DNA of 64,000 nt from Segniliparus sp051660745 (GCF_051660745.1 NZ_JBOFQF010000028.1:124001-188000), one strand, 5' to 3'. Positions 40,954 through 49,921 are shown, counted from the first letter of the stretch. Program-made: numbers and translations. The notes: generated from the sequence alone by a model not told the origin.

Positions 40954-41864
40954 CCGAAGCCGCCCCTGACGAGTCCGGCGAGGACGGTCGTTCCCCTTCG
41001 GGCCAGGGCGAGCTGTCCGAGGCGGAGAAAAGCCAGTCCGACAAAGAGGGGGAGTCCTCTTTGAAGAAGGACGGCAAGTCCGGCAAGGGCGAAGAAGAGG
41101 GCAAGCGCGAGCGGCCCTTCTGGCAAGAGACGATCATCCTCCTCGTCCTTGTCCTGGGCATCAACTTCGTCGTGCAGACGTTCATCGCCCGGCCGTTCGT
41201 GATTCCGTCGGAATCGATGGAGCCCACGTTGCACGGCTGTTTCGGGTGCACCGGCGACCGGGTCTTGGTGGACCGGATGGGATACCGGTTCTCCGATCCC
41301 CGGCCCGGAGACGTCGTGGTGTTCGTCTCCCCGCAGAGCTGGGTGCACAACTCGCACGACCTGCGCCGTCCGAAGCGGGACGAGTCCACGCTCGGCAGCG
41401 TTGTCGACGGGCTCAAATGGCTCGGCAGGTTGGTCCGACTGCTCCCCCCGGACGAGAACTACATCGTCAAACGCGTGATCGCCACCGGCGGACAGACCGT
41501 GGGGTGCGACAAGGACCGCGGCCTGCTTGTCGACAACAAGCCGGTTGTCGAGCCGTACCTCGACAACCCGTCGATGAACGAGCAGAAGGCGTCCGGCAAT
41601 ATCTGCCTGACCCCGCCCGGCGAGGACTTCGCGAAGTTCGGGCCGTTCACGGTGCCGCCCGGCAGGTTGTGGGTGATGGGGGACAACCGTATCAACTCGA
41701 CGGACTCCCGCTACCACACCTACCACTTCCCCGGCTCGGGCGGCGAGCCGAACCTCGACATGGGCACCGTGCCGGTCGGCAACGTCGTCGGCAAGGTGCG
41801 GGTCATCATTTATCCCGCCTCGCGGTGGGCTGTGGTGCACGCGCCGGAGATCGCTCAGCATTGA
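40950..41864 (+). CDS. lepB: Signal peptidase I
   Basis: LepB removes signal peptides from exported proteins at the outer face of the membrane. The 304-aa protein has a charged cytoplasmic N-terminus (1-58), one transmembrane helix (about 60-79, TIILLVLVLGINFVVQTFIA), the catalytic serine Ser89 in PSESMEPTL, and the general-base Lys174 in IVKRVIATGG. The last conserved box is MGDNRINSTDSR. It is coupled to rplS by a 4-nt overlap, as in mycobacteria. Confidence 0.96.
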   Translation: MTEAAPDESGEDGRSPSGQGELSEAEKSQSDKEGESSLKKDGKSGKGEEEGKRERPFWQETIILLVLVLGINFVVQTFIARPFVIPSESMEPTLHGCFGCTGDRVLVDRMGYRFSDPRPGDVVVFVSPQSWVHNSHDLRRPKRDESTLGSVVDGLKWLGRLVRLLPPDENYIVKRVIATGGQTVGCDKDRGLLVDNKPVVEPYLDNPSMNEQKASGNICLTPPGEDFAKFGPFTVPPGRLWVMGDNRINSTDSRYHTYHFPGSGGEPNLDMGTVPVGNVVGKVRVIIYPASRWAVVHAPEIAQH

Positions 41865-41900
41865 GCTGTTCTGCCGCCGCCGGTCTGTTACTGTGAGAAG

Positions 41901-42608
41901 ATGTCTCCGAGTTCGATAGAATTCGCTGGACCAGCGCCTTTGCCAGTCCAGGGCAAAGGATTGCACGCTTTCGAGTCAGCGCTGCGTCGCGCGGGCCTCG
42001 TGGCGGTGGCCGGTGTGGACGAGGCGGGCAGAGGGGCCTGCGCGGGTCCGCTGGTGGTGGCGAGCTGCGTCCTCAAGCCTCGGTCCGCCCGGGCGCTGCC
42101 CGGCCTCGACGATTCGAAGCGGCTCACCGCGCAGAAGCGGGAATGGCTGGAGCCGCGTATCCAAAAGCAGGCCGTGAGCTGGCATGTGGTGGTGATGCCG
42201 CCCGCCGAGGTCGACGAGATGGGTGTGCACAAGGCCAACCTCGAAGGGATGCGTCGCGCAGTGGCGGGACTCGCCGAAGCTCCCGATTACGTGCTGCTCG
42301 ACGGGTTCGAAGTCTCGGGCCTGGCTTCCCCCGCCCAACGAGTGGTCGGCGGAGACCGGCTTGTCGCATGTATCGCGGCGGCGAGCGTCCTGGCGAAAGT
42401 CGCCCGAGACCGGATCATGGCCGAGCTGGACCAGGTCCACACAGGCTACGGTTTCGCGACCCACAAGGGGTACTGCACTGCGGCGCATCTGTCCGCGCTC
42501 GCCGAGCTCGGACCCTGTGAGCAACATAGGTACTCCTACGCCCCCGTCGCAGCCGCAATGCGCGAGAATAGAATTGAACGAACTGAAGGAGCCGGAACAC
42601 TTCGATGA
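41901..42608 (+). CDS. rnhB: Ribonuclease HII
   Basis: RNase HII removes ribonucleotides misincorporated in DNA. The 235-aa product has the Asp-Glu metal site in VAGVDEAGRGACAGPLV, DDSKRLTAQKRE, YVLLDGFEV and AASVLAKVARDRIM with the remaining acidic residues. ATG 41901 has a GTGAGAAG site upstream. The following gene overlaps its stop (ATGA). Confidence 0.95.
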   Translation: MSPSSIEFAGPAPLPVQGKGLHAFESALRRAGLVAVAGVDEAGRGACAGPLVVASCVLKPRSARALPGLDDSKRLTAQKREWLEPRIQKQAVSWHVVVMPPAEVDEMGVHKANLEGMRRAVAGLAEAPDYVLLDGFEVSGLASPAQRVVGGDRLVACIAAASVLAKVARDRIMAELDQVHTGYGFATHKGYCTAAHLSALAELGPCEQHRYSYAPVAAAMRENRIERTEGAGTLR

Positions 42609-42919
42609 GCACAGAAGACCTGGAGAATTACGAGACCGAGCTTGAGCTGTCGCTGTACCGCGAGTACAAAGACATCGTCGGCCAGTTCAGCTACGTGGTG
42701 GAGACCGAGCGCCGGTTCTATCTCGCGAACTCGGTCGAGGTGGTCCCGAGGAACGCGGACGGCGAGGTCTACTTCGATGTGCGCATGACTGACGCGTGGG
42801 TATGGGACCGGTACCGTCCTTTCCGTTTCCTGAAACAGGTCAGGGTGATCACATTCAAGGACGTGAACATCGAGGAGCTCGAGCAGCCGGATCTCCGGCT
42901 GCCGGACAACCCTGCCTGA
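42605..42919 (+). CDS. DUF2469 family protein (Rv2901c-like)
   Basis: The 104-aa acidic protein is conserved across actinobacteria directly after rnhB (SAEDLENYETELELSLYREYKDI-type N-terminus, then VETERRFYLANSVEV and FKDVNIEELEQPDLRLPD). It is soluble with no known motif, and its function is unknown. The 4-nt overlap with rnhB indicates coupled translation. It closes the rplS-lepB-rnhB transcription unit. Confidence 0.9.
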   Translation: MSTEDLENYETELELSLYREYKDIVGQFSYVVETERRFYLANSVEVVPRNADGEVYFDVRMTDAWVWDRYRPFRFLKQVRVITFKDVNIEELEQPDLRLPDNPA

Positions 42920-43018
42920 GCGGAACAGGCACGGGGGCCCTGTGGATGAGCGGCCTGCGCTCTCCACATCTTCCCCACAACGGCCATGACGGCGCTGCCC
43001 GCACGGCAGGCTTGACGC

Positions 43019-43576
43019 ATGAAGATCGCTCGAATGCTGGTCCGGGTCTCCGCCTGTCTCTGGAGCGCCTGCCTGTTCGGCTGCTGCCTTCTCGCCGTCG
43101 GCTCGCTGGCGCAGGCCTCTCCACAGGACGCCCCGACCACGGGATACGTCTGGCCGCTCTCCCCGAGGCCGCGTGTGGCGACGAGGTTCGACCCGCCAAG
43201 CCACCGCTGGGGCTCGGGCCACCGGGGAGTCGACCTCGTCGCTGCTGCTGGCGCGGACGTGCGCTCGGCAGGGCGGGGCACAGTGGTGTTCGCGAGCGCG
43301 ATCAACGGGGTCGGCGCGGTCTCGGTCGAGCACCCTGGCGGTCTCAGGACCACCTATGAGCCGGTGGAGCCGACGGTTCGGATCGGCCAGCTCGTCGCGG
43401 CGGGCGATCCGATCGGGCTCCTTGTCGCAGGGCATCCAGGCTGCCCCGGCCAGGCCTGTCTGCATTGGGGCCTCAAGCTCGGCCATGGCCGCCACGACCA
43501 GTACTACGACCCGCTCGTGCTGGTGGCCGAGCTGCCGATCCGGCTCAAGCCTGTGAACGGCATACCAGGCTCCTAA
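43019..43576 (+). CDS. Exported M23-family peptidase-like protein
   Basis: A signal peptide (residues about 1-34, LWSACLFGCCLLAVGSLAQA) leads to a 150-aa LytM/M23 domain. The zinc motif HRGVDL (HxxxD) and LHWGLKLG (HxH-type, here H-W-G) are seen, though the final HxH pair is incomplete, so it may be a degenerate, non-catalytic LytM domain. Such proteins cut or bind peptidoglycan or activate amidases. From position it matches Rv2891. It converges on xerC with a 4-nt overlap. Confidence 0.85.
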   Translation: MKIARMLVRVSACLWSACLFGCCLLAVGSLAQASPQDAPTTGYVWPLSPRPRVATRFDPPSHRWGSGHRGVDLVAAAGADVRSAGRGTVVFASAINGVGAVSVEHPGGLRTTYEPVEPTVRIGQLVAAGDPIGLLVAGHPGCPGQACLHWGLKLGHGRHDQYYDPLVLVAELPIRLKPVNGIPGS

Positions 43577-44496
43577 CCCCTTGGGTGGGCCTGCTCGTGG
43601 ACTTTGCGGATTCGCTCCACGCTGACATGGGTGTAGATCTGCGTGGTGGCGAGGCTCGAATGCCCCAAGATCTCCTGCACCACCCGAAGGTCCGCGCCGC
43701 CTTCGAGCAAATGTGTCGCCGCGCTGTGCCGCAGTCCGTGCGGGCCGAGATCCGGCAGGTCTGGCTCTTTGGCGACTCTGGCGTGCACCACCCGGCGGGC
43801 GGTCCGCTGGTCCAGCCGTCCTCCGCGCGCTCCGAGCAAAAGAGCCGCGCCGGATCGCGGTCCGGCGAGCGCAGGCCTGCCGCCCTGCAGCCATGCCGAG
43901 AGCGCTTCGGCTGCTTTCGCGCCGAACGGGACCACGCGTTGCTTGTCGCCCTTGCCAAGCACAGTCGCCAGCCGCCGGGCCTGGTCCACGTCGTCGATGT
44001 CGAGGCCGCAGAGCTCGCCGACGCGCATCCCGGTCCCGTAGAGCAATTCGAGGACGAGTTGGTCGCGCAGTTGCGCAGGCCGGTCGGGATGCTCGGTGAC
44101 TGGCACGAGGGCTTGCTCGGCCTGGTCTTGGCGCAGCACGTGGGGCAGCGCTTTGCGAAGCTTCGGCGTGGCGAGCCGCACGGTCGGATCGTGTTCGGCG
44201 AGGCCGCCCCGCAACGCCCAGTCGAAGAAGGTTTTCATACCGGAGGCGCGCCGGGCCAAGGTCGCCCGGCTCGCCCCTTCTGAGGTCATCTCGGACAACC
44301 AGCCGCGCAGGTCGGCGATGGTGACCGAGCCGAGGACCGCGCGCGCGGCGGCATTGTCAGAGGCGGGGCCGAAATAGGCGCGTAGATCGCCCAAGTACGC
44401 GCGCACCGTGTTCGGCGACCGGTTTCGTTCGAACCGGAGGTGCCGCTCGTACTGGGCGAGCGCTTCTGCCATGGAAGGCTCGGACGTCGAAGGCAT
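43573..44496 (-). CDS. xerC: Tyrosine recombinase XerC
   Basis: XerC with XerD resolves chromosome dimers at dif. The 307-aa protein has an N-terminal SAM-like core-binding domain (MAEALAQYERHLRFERNRS-type) and the catalytic domain with Arg in GTGMRVGELCGLD, HGLRHSAATHLLEGG with His and Arg, GHSSLATTQ, and the nucleophile Tyr in IYTHVS. Length fits the housekeeping enzyme rather than a phage integrase. dprA lies 45 bp upstream on the same strand. Confidence 0.94.
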   Translation of the reverse strand: MPSTSEPSMAEALAQYERHLRFERNRSPNTVRAYLGDLRAYFGPASDNAAARAVLGSVTIADLRGWLSEMTSEGASRATLARRASGMKTFFDWALRGGLAEHDPTVRLATPKLRKALPHVLRQDQAEQALVPVTEHPDRPAQLRDQLVLELLYGTGMRVGELCGLDIDDVDQARRLATVLGKGDKQRVVPFGAKAAEALSAWLQGGRPALAGPRSGAALLLGARGGRLDQRTARRVVHARVAKEPDLPDLGPHGLRHSAATHLLEGGADLRVVQEILGHSSLATTQIYTHVSVERIRKVHEQAHPRG

Positions 44497-44541
44497 ACGC
44501 AGAGCTTGCGCCCTCGGGCGGAACGAGGCAAGGCGACGTGC

Positions 44542-45735
44542 TCAAGGTTTATCGCATCGAGAAATTCTGATCCAACCGCCGCCTGCTGCTTCTTTCGCGA
44601 AACCGCGCAATTCGAGCAGGGCGAGCCCGGCCCGCACAGCGCCCGTGGCGAGGCCGCTGGAACGGGAGACCTCCACGACCGACCGGCCCTTGCGGGAGTC
44701 GAGCGCGCTGTGGATCCGGCTCTGGTCGGGGGAAAGCTCGTCGAGCGCCCTTTTGGAACTAGGCTCCTCCGGCGCGAGCAGCCCGAGCAGCCCGAGCGGG
44801 CCGACACGCTCGATGAGCGCTTGGACGTCCCACGCGAGCTCGGCTTCCCCCGAAGCGATCAGCTTGTGGCAGCCTGCCGAGGAGAACGCGAACACCGAGC
44901 CGGGCACGGCGAACACCGGCAGGCCGAGCCGCCGCGCCCAGCCTGCGGTGTTCAAAGCGCCGCTGCGGCTCGCCGCCTCGACGACGAGGACCCCGCCAGA
45001 CATGCCCGCGACGAGCCGGTTTCGCGCGAGGAAACGGTGCCGCGCCGGTTGGACTCCGGGTGGATATTCGCTGATCGCCGCGCCGCTCGAAGCGATTCTT
45101 CGAAAGAGCTGGGCATGACCTGCGGGATAGGGCACGTCCACCCCGCAGGCGAGCACCGCGAGCGTTGTGCCGCCTGCCGCGAGCGCGCCCCGGTGGGCGG
45201 CGGCGTCGACGCCGTATGCCCCGCCGGAGACCACTGTTCCGCCTGCTGCGCCAACGGCTGAGGACCATTCCGCGGCGATTCGTTCCCCGTACCCGGACGA
45301 GGCTCGGGTGCCCACCACCGCGCAACTGAACTCGGCTGCCGAGGCGAGGTCGACCTCGCCGAGCGCCCAGAGCGCGAACGGGGGAGCGAGCGGAGCATCG
45401 GCCTGCCCCTGCCCCTGCCCATGGCCTTGGGCCCGTGCCTGCGCCTGGGAGAAGGCGAGCAAGCGCCAGGCAGGCCAGTCCGGCGAGTCCTCAGTGACGA
45501 GCCTGCCGCCGAGCTCGGCGATCGTTTCCAAGTCACGCCGGGAGAAATCGCATTCGCGCCGCGCGCAGGTCGCCGCGCGGAGCTTCCCGTGGCCTTCGGG
45601 GAGCTTGTCCCGTGCGATCAGACGGGCGGCTTCGACCACGTCCCGCGTCGCGAGGAAGTCGACCAACGCGGGGCAGGGCGGTTCCACGACACGGGAGAGA
45701 TACGCCCAAGCAAGATCGCGCTCGTCCCAGCTCAT
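44542..45735 (-). CDS. dprA: DNA-processing protein DprA
   Basis: DprA binds incoming single-stranded DNA and loads RecA. The 397-aa protein has the Rossmann-like domain with VVGTRASSGYGERIA, VVSGGAYGVDAAAHRGAL, CGVDVPYPAGHAQLF and GGVLVVEAASRSGALNTAGWA split, followed by a C-terminal winged-helix domain (about 320-397, IHSALDSRKGRSVVEVSRSSG). ATG 45735 overlaps the comM stop by 4 nt. The set comM-dprA is the conserved competence-like pair, present even in organisms not known to be transformable. Confidence 0.93.
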   Translation of the reverse strand: MSWDERDLAWAYLSRVVEPPCPALVDFLATRDVVEAARLIARDKLPEGHGKLRAATCARRECDFSRRDLETIAELGGRLVTEDSPDWPAWRLLAFSQAQARAQGHGQGQGQADAPLAPPFALWALGEVDLASAAEFSCAVVGTRASSGYGERIAAEWSSAVGAAGGTVVSGGAYGVDAAAHRGALAAGGTTLAVLACGVDVPYPAGHAQLFRRIASSGAAISEYPPGVQPARHRFLARNRLVAGMSGGVLVVEAASRSGALNTAGWARRLGLPVFAVPGSVFAFSSAGCHKLIASGEAELAWDVQALIERVGPLGLLGLLAPEEPSSKRALDELSPDQSRIHSALDSRKGRSVVEVSRSSGLATGAVRAGLALLELRGFAKEAAGGGWIRISRCDKP

Positions 45736-47240
45736 GCGGCGCTCCGGTCACGGAAGGACAGGGCTTGCGCGACCTCGTCGACCGTCGGGCTGCTCTTTCC
45801 CGCGAGATCGCTGAGGGTCCAGGCGACCCGCACGCACCGGTCCGCGCCGCGCGCGCTGACAACGCCTCGACGAAGTGCGAGCTCCACCGGCCGCAGCGCG
45901 GCCTTGCCCAACGGGAACTGCTGCCGCAGGACTGGCCCTGGGACCTCTGCGTTGGTGCGCCAGCCGTGGCTTTGCCAGCGCTCCCGCGCAGCGCCGCGCG
46001 CCGCGACGACCCGAGCCCGGACCGTCTCGGAGGACTCCGCGCGCTCGGACTCGAACATGCCTGCGGACACCTGGTGCAATCTGACCCGCAGATCCACCCG
46101 GTCCATCAACGGACCCGACAGTTTGCCAAGATAGCGCCGCCGAAGCTGCGGCGGGCACACGCAATCGAGGTCGCGGGACGGCGCGCACGGGCAGGGATTG
46201 CAGGCCAGCACGAGCTGGAAGCGGGCCGGATAGCGGACCACGCCGTCGCGCCGGGCGATGCGGACCTCGCCCTCCTCGAGGGGTGTTCGCAGCGACTCCA
46301 AAGCCCGCGCGCCTATCTCAGCGCATTCGTCGAGGAACAACACGCCGCAGTGGGCTTTCGACACCGCCCCCGGAGCCGCCGTGCCGACGCCGCCGCCGAC
46401 AAGCGCGGGAACCGACGCGGTGTGGTGGGGCGCGATGAACGGGGGACGGAGCACCACCGGATGCTCCTCCGAGAGCGAGCCCGCCAAGGAGTGCAGCGCG
46501 GTCACTTCTAAAGACTCCTCTGCGGTGAGCTGGGGCAGCAGCCCGACCAGCCGGGACGCGAGCAAGGTTTTGCCGACGCCAGGAGGGCCGGTGAGCATGA
46601 GATGGTGCGCGCCCGCGGCGGCGACCTCCAATGCGAACCGAGCCTCCTCGTGCCCGACGACATCGGCGAGGTCGGGCGCTTGGACCGGCGGCTCGCCTGG
46701 CCGCTCGGGCGGTCCGGGCAGCTCGCGCTCGCCGCGCAACCACGAGCAGAGCGCCCGAAGCGACGGCGCGCCGTGCACGCGCATCCCCGAGACGAGGCCC
46801 GCCTCGGACAAATTCGCCTCGGGGACCACCACGTCCGACCAGCCGGCTTTCCGCGCGGCGAGCACGGCGGGCAGCACCCCCCGCACCGGGCGCAGCCTGC
46901 CGTCCAACGCGAGCTCGCCGAGGACGACCGCTCGTCGCGCCGCCTCGGCGGGCAGCCCGCCGGACGCGACGAGCACCGCGACTGCCAGTGCCGCGTCGTG
47001 CACCGATCCCACTTTGCGGACCGTGGCAGGGGATAACGCGAGCGTCACCCGGCCTTGCGGCCACGCGGCTCCGCTGTTGTGCACGGCCGCGCGGACCCGG
47101 TCGCGGGACTCTTGCAGGGAGGCGTCCGGCAGCCCGACGAGGCACACGCCTGCGGCTCCAGCCCCGAGATAGGCCTCGACCTCGATGACGAGCCCTTCGA
47201 AGCCGACCATGCCGACTGAGTACGACTTGCCCATCGCCAT
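45732..47240 (-). CDS. comM: YifB/ComM-family AAA+ ATPase (Mg-chelatase-like)
   Basis: ComM is a hexameric helicase that promotes branch migration during transformation. The 502-aa protein has an N-terminal Lon-like domain (EVEAYLGAGAAGVCLVGLPD, PATVRKVGSVHDAALAVAVL), Walker A GPPGVGKTLLASRL, Walker B LFLDECAEI, and a C-terminal Mg-chelatase domain with a short Cys cluster (CNPCPCAPSRDLDCVCPP). ATG 47240 overlaps the yraN TGA by 1 nt (TGATG); a GTG at 47243 and an ATG at 47234 are alternatives. Confidence 0.92.
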   Translation of the reverse strand: MAMGKSYSVGMVGFEGLVIEVEAYLGAGAAGVCLVGLPDASLQESRDRVRAAVHNSGAAWPQGRVTLALSPATVRKVGSVHDAALAVAVLVASGGLPAEAARRAVVLGELALDGRLRPVRGVLPAVLAARKAGWSDVVVPEANLSEAGLVSGMRVHGAPSLRALCSWLRGERELPGPPERPGEPPVQAPDLADVVGHEEARFALEVAAAGAHHLMLTGPPGVGKTLLASRLVGLLPQLTAEESLEVTALHSLAGSLSEEHPVVLRPPFIAPHHTASVPALVGGGVGTAAPGAVSKAHCGVLFLDECAEIGARALESLRTPLEEGEVRIARRDGVVRYPARFQLVLACNPCPCAPSRDLDCVCPPQLRRRYLGKLSGPLMDRVDLRVRLHQVSAGMFESERAESSETVRARVVAARGAARERWQSHGWRTNAEVPGPVLRQQFPLGKAALRPVELALRRGVVSARGADRCVRVAWTLSDLAGKSSPTVDEVAQALSFRDRSAA

Positions 47241-47656
47241 CACGCCACCCCCTTGTGGTGGCGAAGGTCGAACGACCCGTCCGGGCCGAGCACCGCAGAG
47301 ATCAGATCGAAGCGCAGCGCGCATGCGGGCGTGCGCGTGTCCGCGATCCGCAGCCATTCGCCCGCAGCCGCTCGGAGCCTGATCCGCGCGGGCCCGTTCG
47401 AGATTCGCTCGGGCGACGCGTGGCAGAAGTCCCCGCGCGTGAGGACCGCGACGAAGCAGAGGGTCCCGCCCTCCCTGGCGATGACGCCGAGCCGGCGGTC
47501 GTGGTGGCGCCAGTCGTGCTCGAGGACGACGGCTCCGTTCGCGCGCAGCAATCCGCAGGACAGCATGAGCGCCCGGTCGGCGAGTCGCGGCCTCGGCGGC
47601 AGCGGGTGCGCTCGGCGGCGGGTGATCCGCCGCGTGAAATCGAGTGGTTGGGTCAT
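47240..47656 (-). CDS. yraN: YraN family (UPF0102) protein
   Basis: The 138-aa product fits the UPF0102 nuclease-like fold: an LRANGAVVLEHDWRHHDRRLG strand region, IAREGGTLCFVAVLTRG where the family has the E-VKxR motif, and a C-terminal VLGPDGSFDLRHHKGVA. The catalytic E-V-K is replaced by F-V-A-V, so nuclease activity is doubtful. ATG 47656 has an AGGAAGGA Shine-Dalgarno. Its place before comM and dprA is the mycobacterial one (Rv2898c), which supports the call. Confidence 0.75.
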   Translation of the reverse strand: MTQPLDFTRRITRRRAHPLPPRPRLADRALMLSCGLLRANGAVVLEHDWRHHDRRLGVIAREGGTLCFVAVLTRGDFCHASPERISNGPARIRLRAAAGEWLRIADTRTPACALRFDLISAVLGPDGSFDLRHHKGVA

Positions 47657-47807
47657 ATCGGGTTCCTTCCTGTGCGAGCAGTGCTCATGACACGAGGAAA
47701 CCGAGGAGGCCCGACACGATTCGACAGTTTTCGCCGGAGCGTGGAAATTGTGGACAAGCTTTTCCGCCATCCACAGGTCGCGGCGTGTCGCCGCAGGCGG
47801 AGCGAGG

Positions 47808-48764
47808 CTATTCAGCCGGGCAGAACGCGATCGCTTTCGCCGCGTTCACTTGCATCGCGAGCGCGAGGCGGAGGTAGACGTCGCCGGTCTGCAGCGGGCC
47901 CTGCAGCTTCTCCCGGAAGCGGTCGGCGTTCTTCACGTACAGTTTCAGCTCCGTGCGCAGCTGCGCGGGAAGCGGTCGGACCGCGAGACGGCGCGCGACG
48001 TTGGCCGAGTCGATGAGCCCTTCCGCCGCCGTCGCCGAGGTGAGGGACATGGCTTTGGCGGCTTCGACGCTGAGCGGCTGGCCCGCCGCGTCCAAGAGCG
48101 GGAGCGCCATGGCGCTCGCCCTGGACTGCGCCGACCGGAACTGCGCGCACGACTCGACGAGTTCCGTCGACCCTGGGTCGGCGCTCGGCGGCGCGGCGGG
48201 AGCCTCAAACGGGGCGCGCAGCAGGTCGGGCAGGCCGTGGGCGGCTTTTTGGAGCAAAGCCAGGTGCGCGCCGCAGGCCCCGGGCGCTGCGGCGGGCTTG
48301 GCAGGCCCGAGCTCGAAACGCACGCCCCAGCCGTCTTGCTCGCCGGAGAGCGGCAGGATGACTTGGCAGTTGTCGGCAGACTCGGCGACGACGAGGGCCG
48401 GGCGCTCGTCGAGGCTGATCTGGCGTTGCCACGCCCCTGCGGGCGGCGGCCCTTGCTGGGGCGAGAGCAGCGCGAGGTCGCGGGGGTCGTAGCCCAAATA
48501 GACGAGGACGGCAGAGAACCTGTCGAAGCCGGAACGGTCCACAAAGACGCAGCCTGCGCGGTCCGGGTCGTCCTGGCGCTGCTGGACGAGCGGCTCGGTC
48601 CCGAGCTCGGCCAAGTCCTGCGCTTTGATTCCGGCGCACACATCTGTGGCGCGCCAGTTCAGCGAGTCCGTCCCCGTCGGGGCCTGGCTGCGCCCCTCGC
48701 CGCAGCTTGCGGCGAGGAGCGCGATGAGCGCGAGAACAGATCCGGTTCTCGCGCTTCGCCTCAT
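47808..48764 (-). CDS. Lipoprotein, DUF3558-like
   Basis: The N-terminus is a lipoprotein signal (RRSARTGSVLALIALLAASC, lipobox LAAS-C21). The 298-residue mature part contains a DUF3558-like region (DVCAGIKAQDLAELGTEPL, GCVFVDRSGFDRFSAVLVYLG) with paired cysteines. A second half, rich in Ala, is predicted helical. It is exported and lipid-anchored; DUF3558 proteins are common in mycobacteria and of unknown role. ATG 48764 lies 6 nt after TAGACT, facing the divergent EEP gene. Confidence 0.8.
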   Translation of the reverse strand: MRRSARTGSVLALIALLAASCGEGRSQAPTGTDSLNWRATDVCAGIKAQDLAELGTEPLVQQRQDDPDRAGCVFVDRSGFDRFSAVLVYLGYDPRDLALLSPQQGPPPAGAWQRQISLDERPALVVAESADNCQVILPLSGEQDGWGVRFELGPAKPAAAPGACGAHLALLQKAAHGLPDLLRAPFEAPAAPPSADPGSTELVESCAQFRSAQSRASAMALPLLDAAGQPLSVEAAKAMSLTSATAAEGLIDSANVARRLAVRPLPAQLRTELKLYVKNADRFREKLQGPLQTGDVYLRLALAMQVNAAKAIAFCPAE

Positions 48765-48770
48765 ACGCCG

Positions 48771-48776
48771 AGTCTA
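48771..48776 (-). promoter_or_regulatory. -10 box TAGACT of leaderless lipoprotein mRNA
   Basis: On the minus strand TAGACT is followed by 6 nt and ATG 48764. The divergent TAGAAT box is only 6 bp away. Confidence 0.6.
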
Positions 48777-48782
48777 GACAGC

Positions 48783-48788
48783 TAGAAT
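48783..48788 (+). promoter_or_regulatory. -10 box TAGAAT of leaderless EEP mRNA
   Basis: TAGAAT lies 7 nt before ATG 48796. Polymerase bound here would cover the divergent TAGACT box. Confidence 0.6.
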
Positions 48789-48795
48789 CCTCGCC

Positions 48796-49800
48796 ATGAG
48801 GGCGCGTCGGGTCGTGGGGCGGTCGGGCCTGGTCTTGTTGTTGGCTCTGGTCGCAGGCTTCTTCGCCCGTGAGACCACCTGGGATTGGGCCCCGAGCGTC
48901 ATGATCGCCATGCTCTGGCCAGCGTGGCTCTTGTCGGGGGTCTTCGGCGTGGCGCTCGTCGCATTCGCCCGGTGGCGGCGGACCGCCGCCGTCGGGCTGG
49001 TCCTCGTCGTCGCGACGGCCTCGTTCGAGCTGCCGCTCTTCCGGGGAGGCGCGTCTGCGGGCGCCTCGGCGGGGCGGCTGACGGTCGCCCAGGGCAACTT
49101 GTTCTGGGGCACGGCCGATCCGAAGAAATTGCTCGACGTGGTCCGGACGCGCCAGGTGGACGTGCTCGCGGTGGAGGAGGTGACTCCGCACGAGCTGGAC
49201 GCGTTGCGGTCGGCGGGATTCGCCGACGCGCTGCCGTATTCGTTCACGCTGCCCGGCCTCGTCCGTGTCGGCGACTCGCAGCTCTCCACCCCGTGCGACA
49301 CGGTGCTCTTCAGCCGTTACCCGCTCACCGGCTCCGCAGAGCTCACCGGCCCCGGCGGGTGGAATTTCCTGCACCATCCGCTGCGGGCTGCGGCGCAGAC
49401 TCCCTGGGGCCCGGTGACTGTGGTCGCGGCGCACGTCATGGTGCCGTGGCCCGCGTATATGACCAACCCCGGGTACGCGCGCAACCCGGCCTGGGGGTTC
49501 GAGATCCGGCCGTTCCGCGAAGCCCTCGCGGCGCTGCCCAGTGGCGATCGCGTGGTCGTGGCGGGGGATTTCAACGCCACCTACGACGTCGCCGACTACC
49601 GGGCGATCCTCGCGGAGGGGTTCGCGGACGCGGGGATACAGGCCGGGGCGGGGTTTGTGCCGACCTGGGAGCAGGGCACGCTCTGGCAGCTCTTGGCCGC
49701 AGACCACGTCCTCGCCCGCAATGCGACAGCGACCCGCTTCGAGTCCTTCCCGCTCGTGGGCTCCGACCACGCCGGGGTGATCGCGACCGTGCAGTTCTAG
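48796..49800 (+). CDS. Membrane-anchored endonuclease/exonuclease/phosphatase-family protein
   Basis: Three hydrophobic helices (about 9-25, 35-56, 62-80) precede an extracytoplasmic EEP domain. EEP landmarks are LTVAQGNLFWG, VDVLAVEEVTPHEL (catalytic Glu), VVAGDFNATYD (Asp-Asn pair) and the C-terminal GSDHAGVIATV (Asp-His). The 334-aa layout matches actinobacterial membrane EEP proteins, which may hydrolyse phosphodiesters outside the cell. A dispersed repeat fills the space to the convergent aldehyde dehydrogenase gene. Confidence 0.87.
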   Translation: MRARRVVGRSGLVLLLALVAGFFARETTWDWAPSVMIAMLWPAWLLSGVFGVALVAFARWRRTAAVGLVLVVATASFELPLFRGGASAGASAGRLTVAQGNLFWGTADPKKLLDVVRTRQVDVLAVEEVTPHELDALRSAGFADALPYSFTLPGLVRVGDSQLSTPCDTVLFSRYPLTGSAELTGPGGWNFLHHPLRAAAQTPWGPVTVVAAHVMVPWPAYMTNPGYARNPAWGFEIRPFREALAALPSGDRVVVAGDFNATYDVADYRAILAEGFADAGIQAGAGFVPTWEQGTLWQLLAADHVLARNATATRFESFPLVGSDHAGVIATVQF

Positions 49801-49827
49801 CGGAGCAGTTGTAGCCGAGAGCCAATG

Positions 49828-49921
49828 GGATGAGCTGCAAGGCGTACCGAGCCGTGGCGCACGGAGGCGGTGTGGGTGCGCGAGGCGAGGAACAACGCCG
49901 CAGATCGCCTGTTGGGCTCGG
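49828..49921 (+). repeat. Dispersed repeat, copy B
   Basis: It starts GGATGAGCTGCAAGGCG and has the right arm CGCCGCAGATCGCC, the TGC/GCA variant shared with copy A. It is the shortest copy. Outer flanks GCCGAG (49815-49820) and CTCGGC also pair, so the whole intergenic region can fold. Read from the minus strand, it begins right after the TAG of the aldehyde dehydrogenase gene. Confidence 0.83.

Noticed and set aside
42908..42940. Possible hairpin at the end of the DUF2469 gene (TGCCTG...CAGGCA)
   Set aside because: The stem overlaps the stop codon, is short and has no U-tract. Evidence is too weak to call a terminator.
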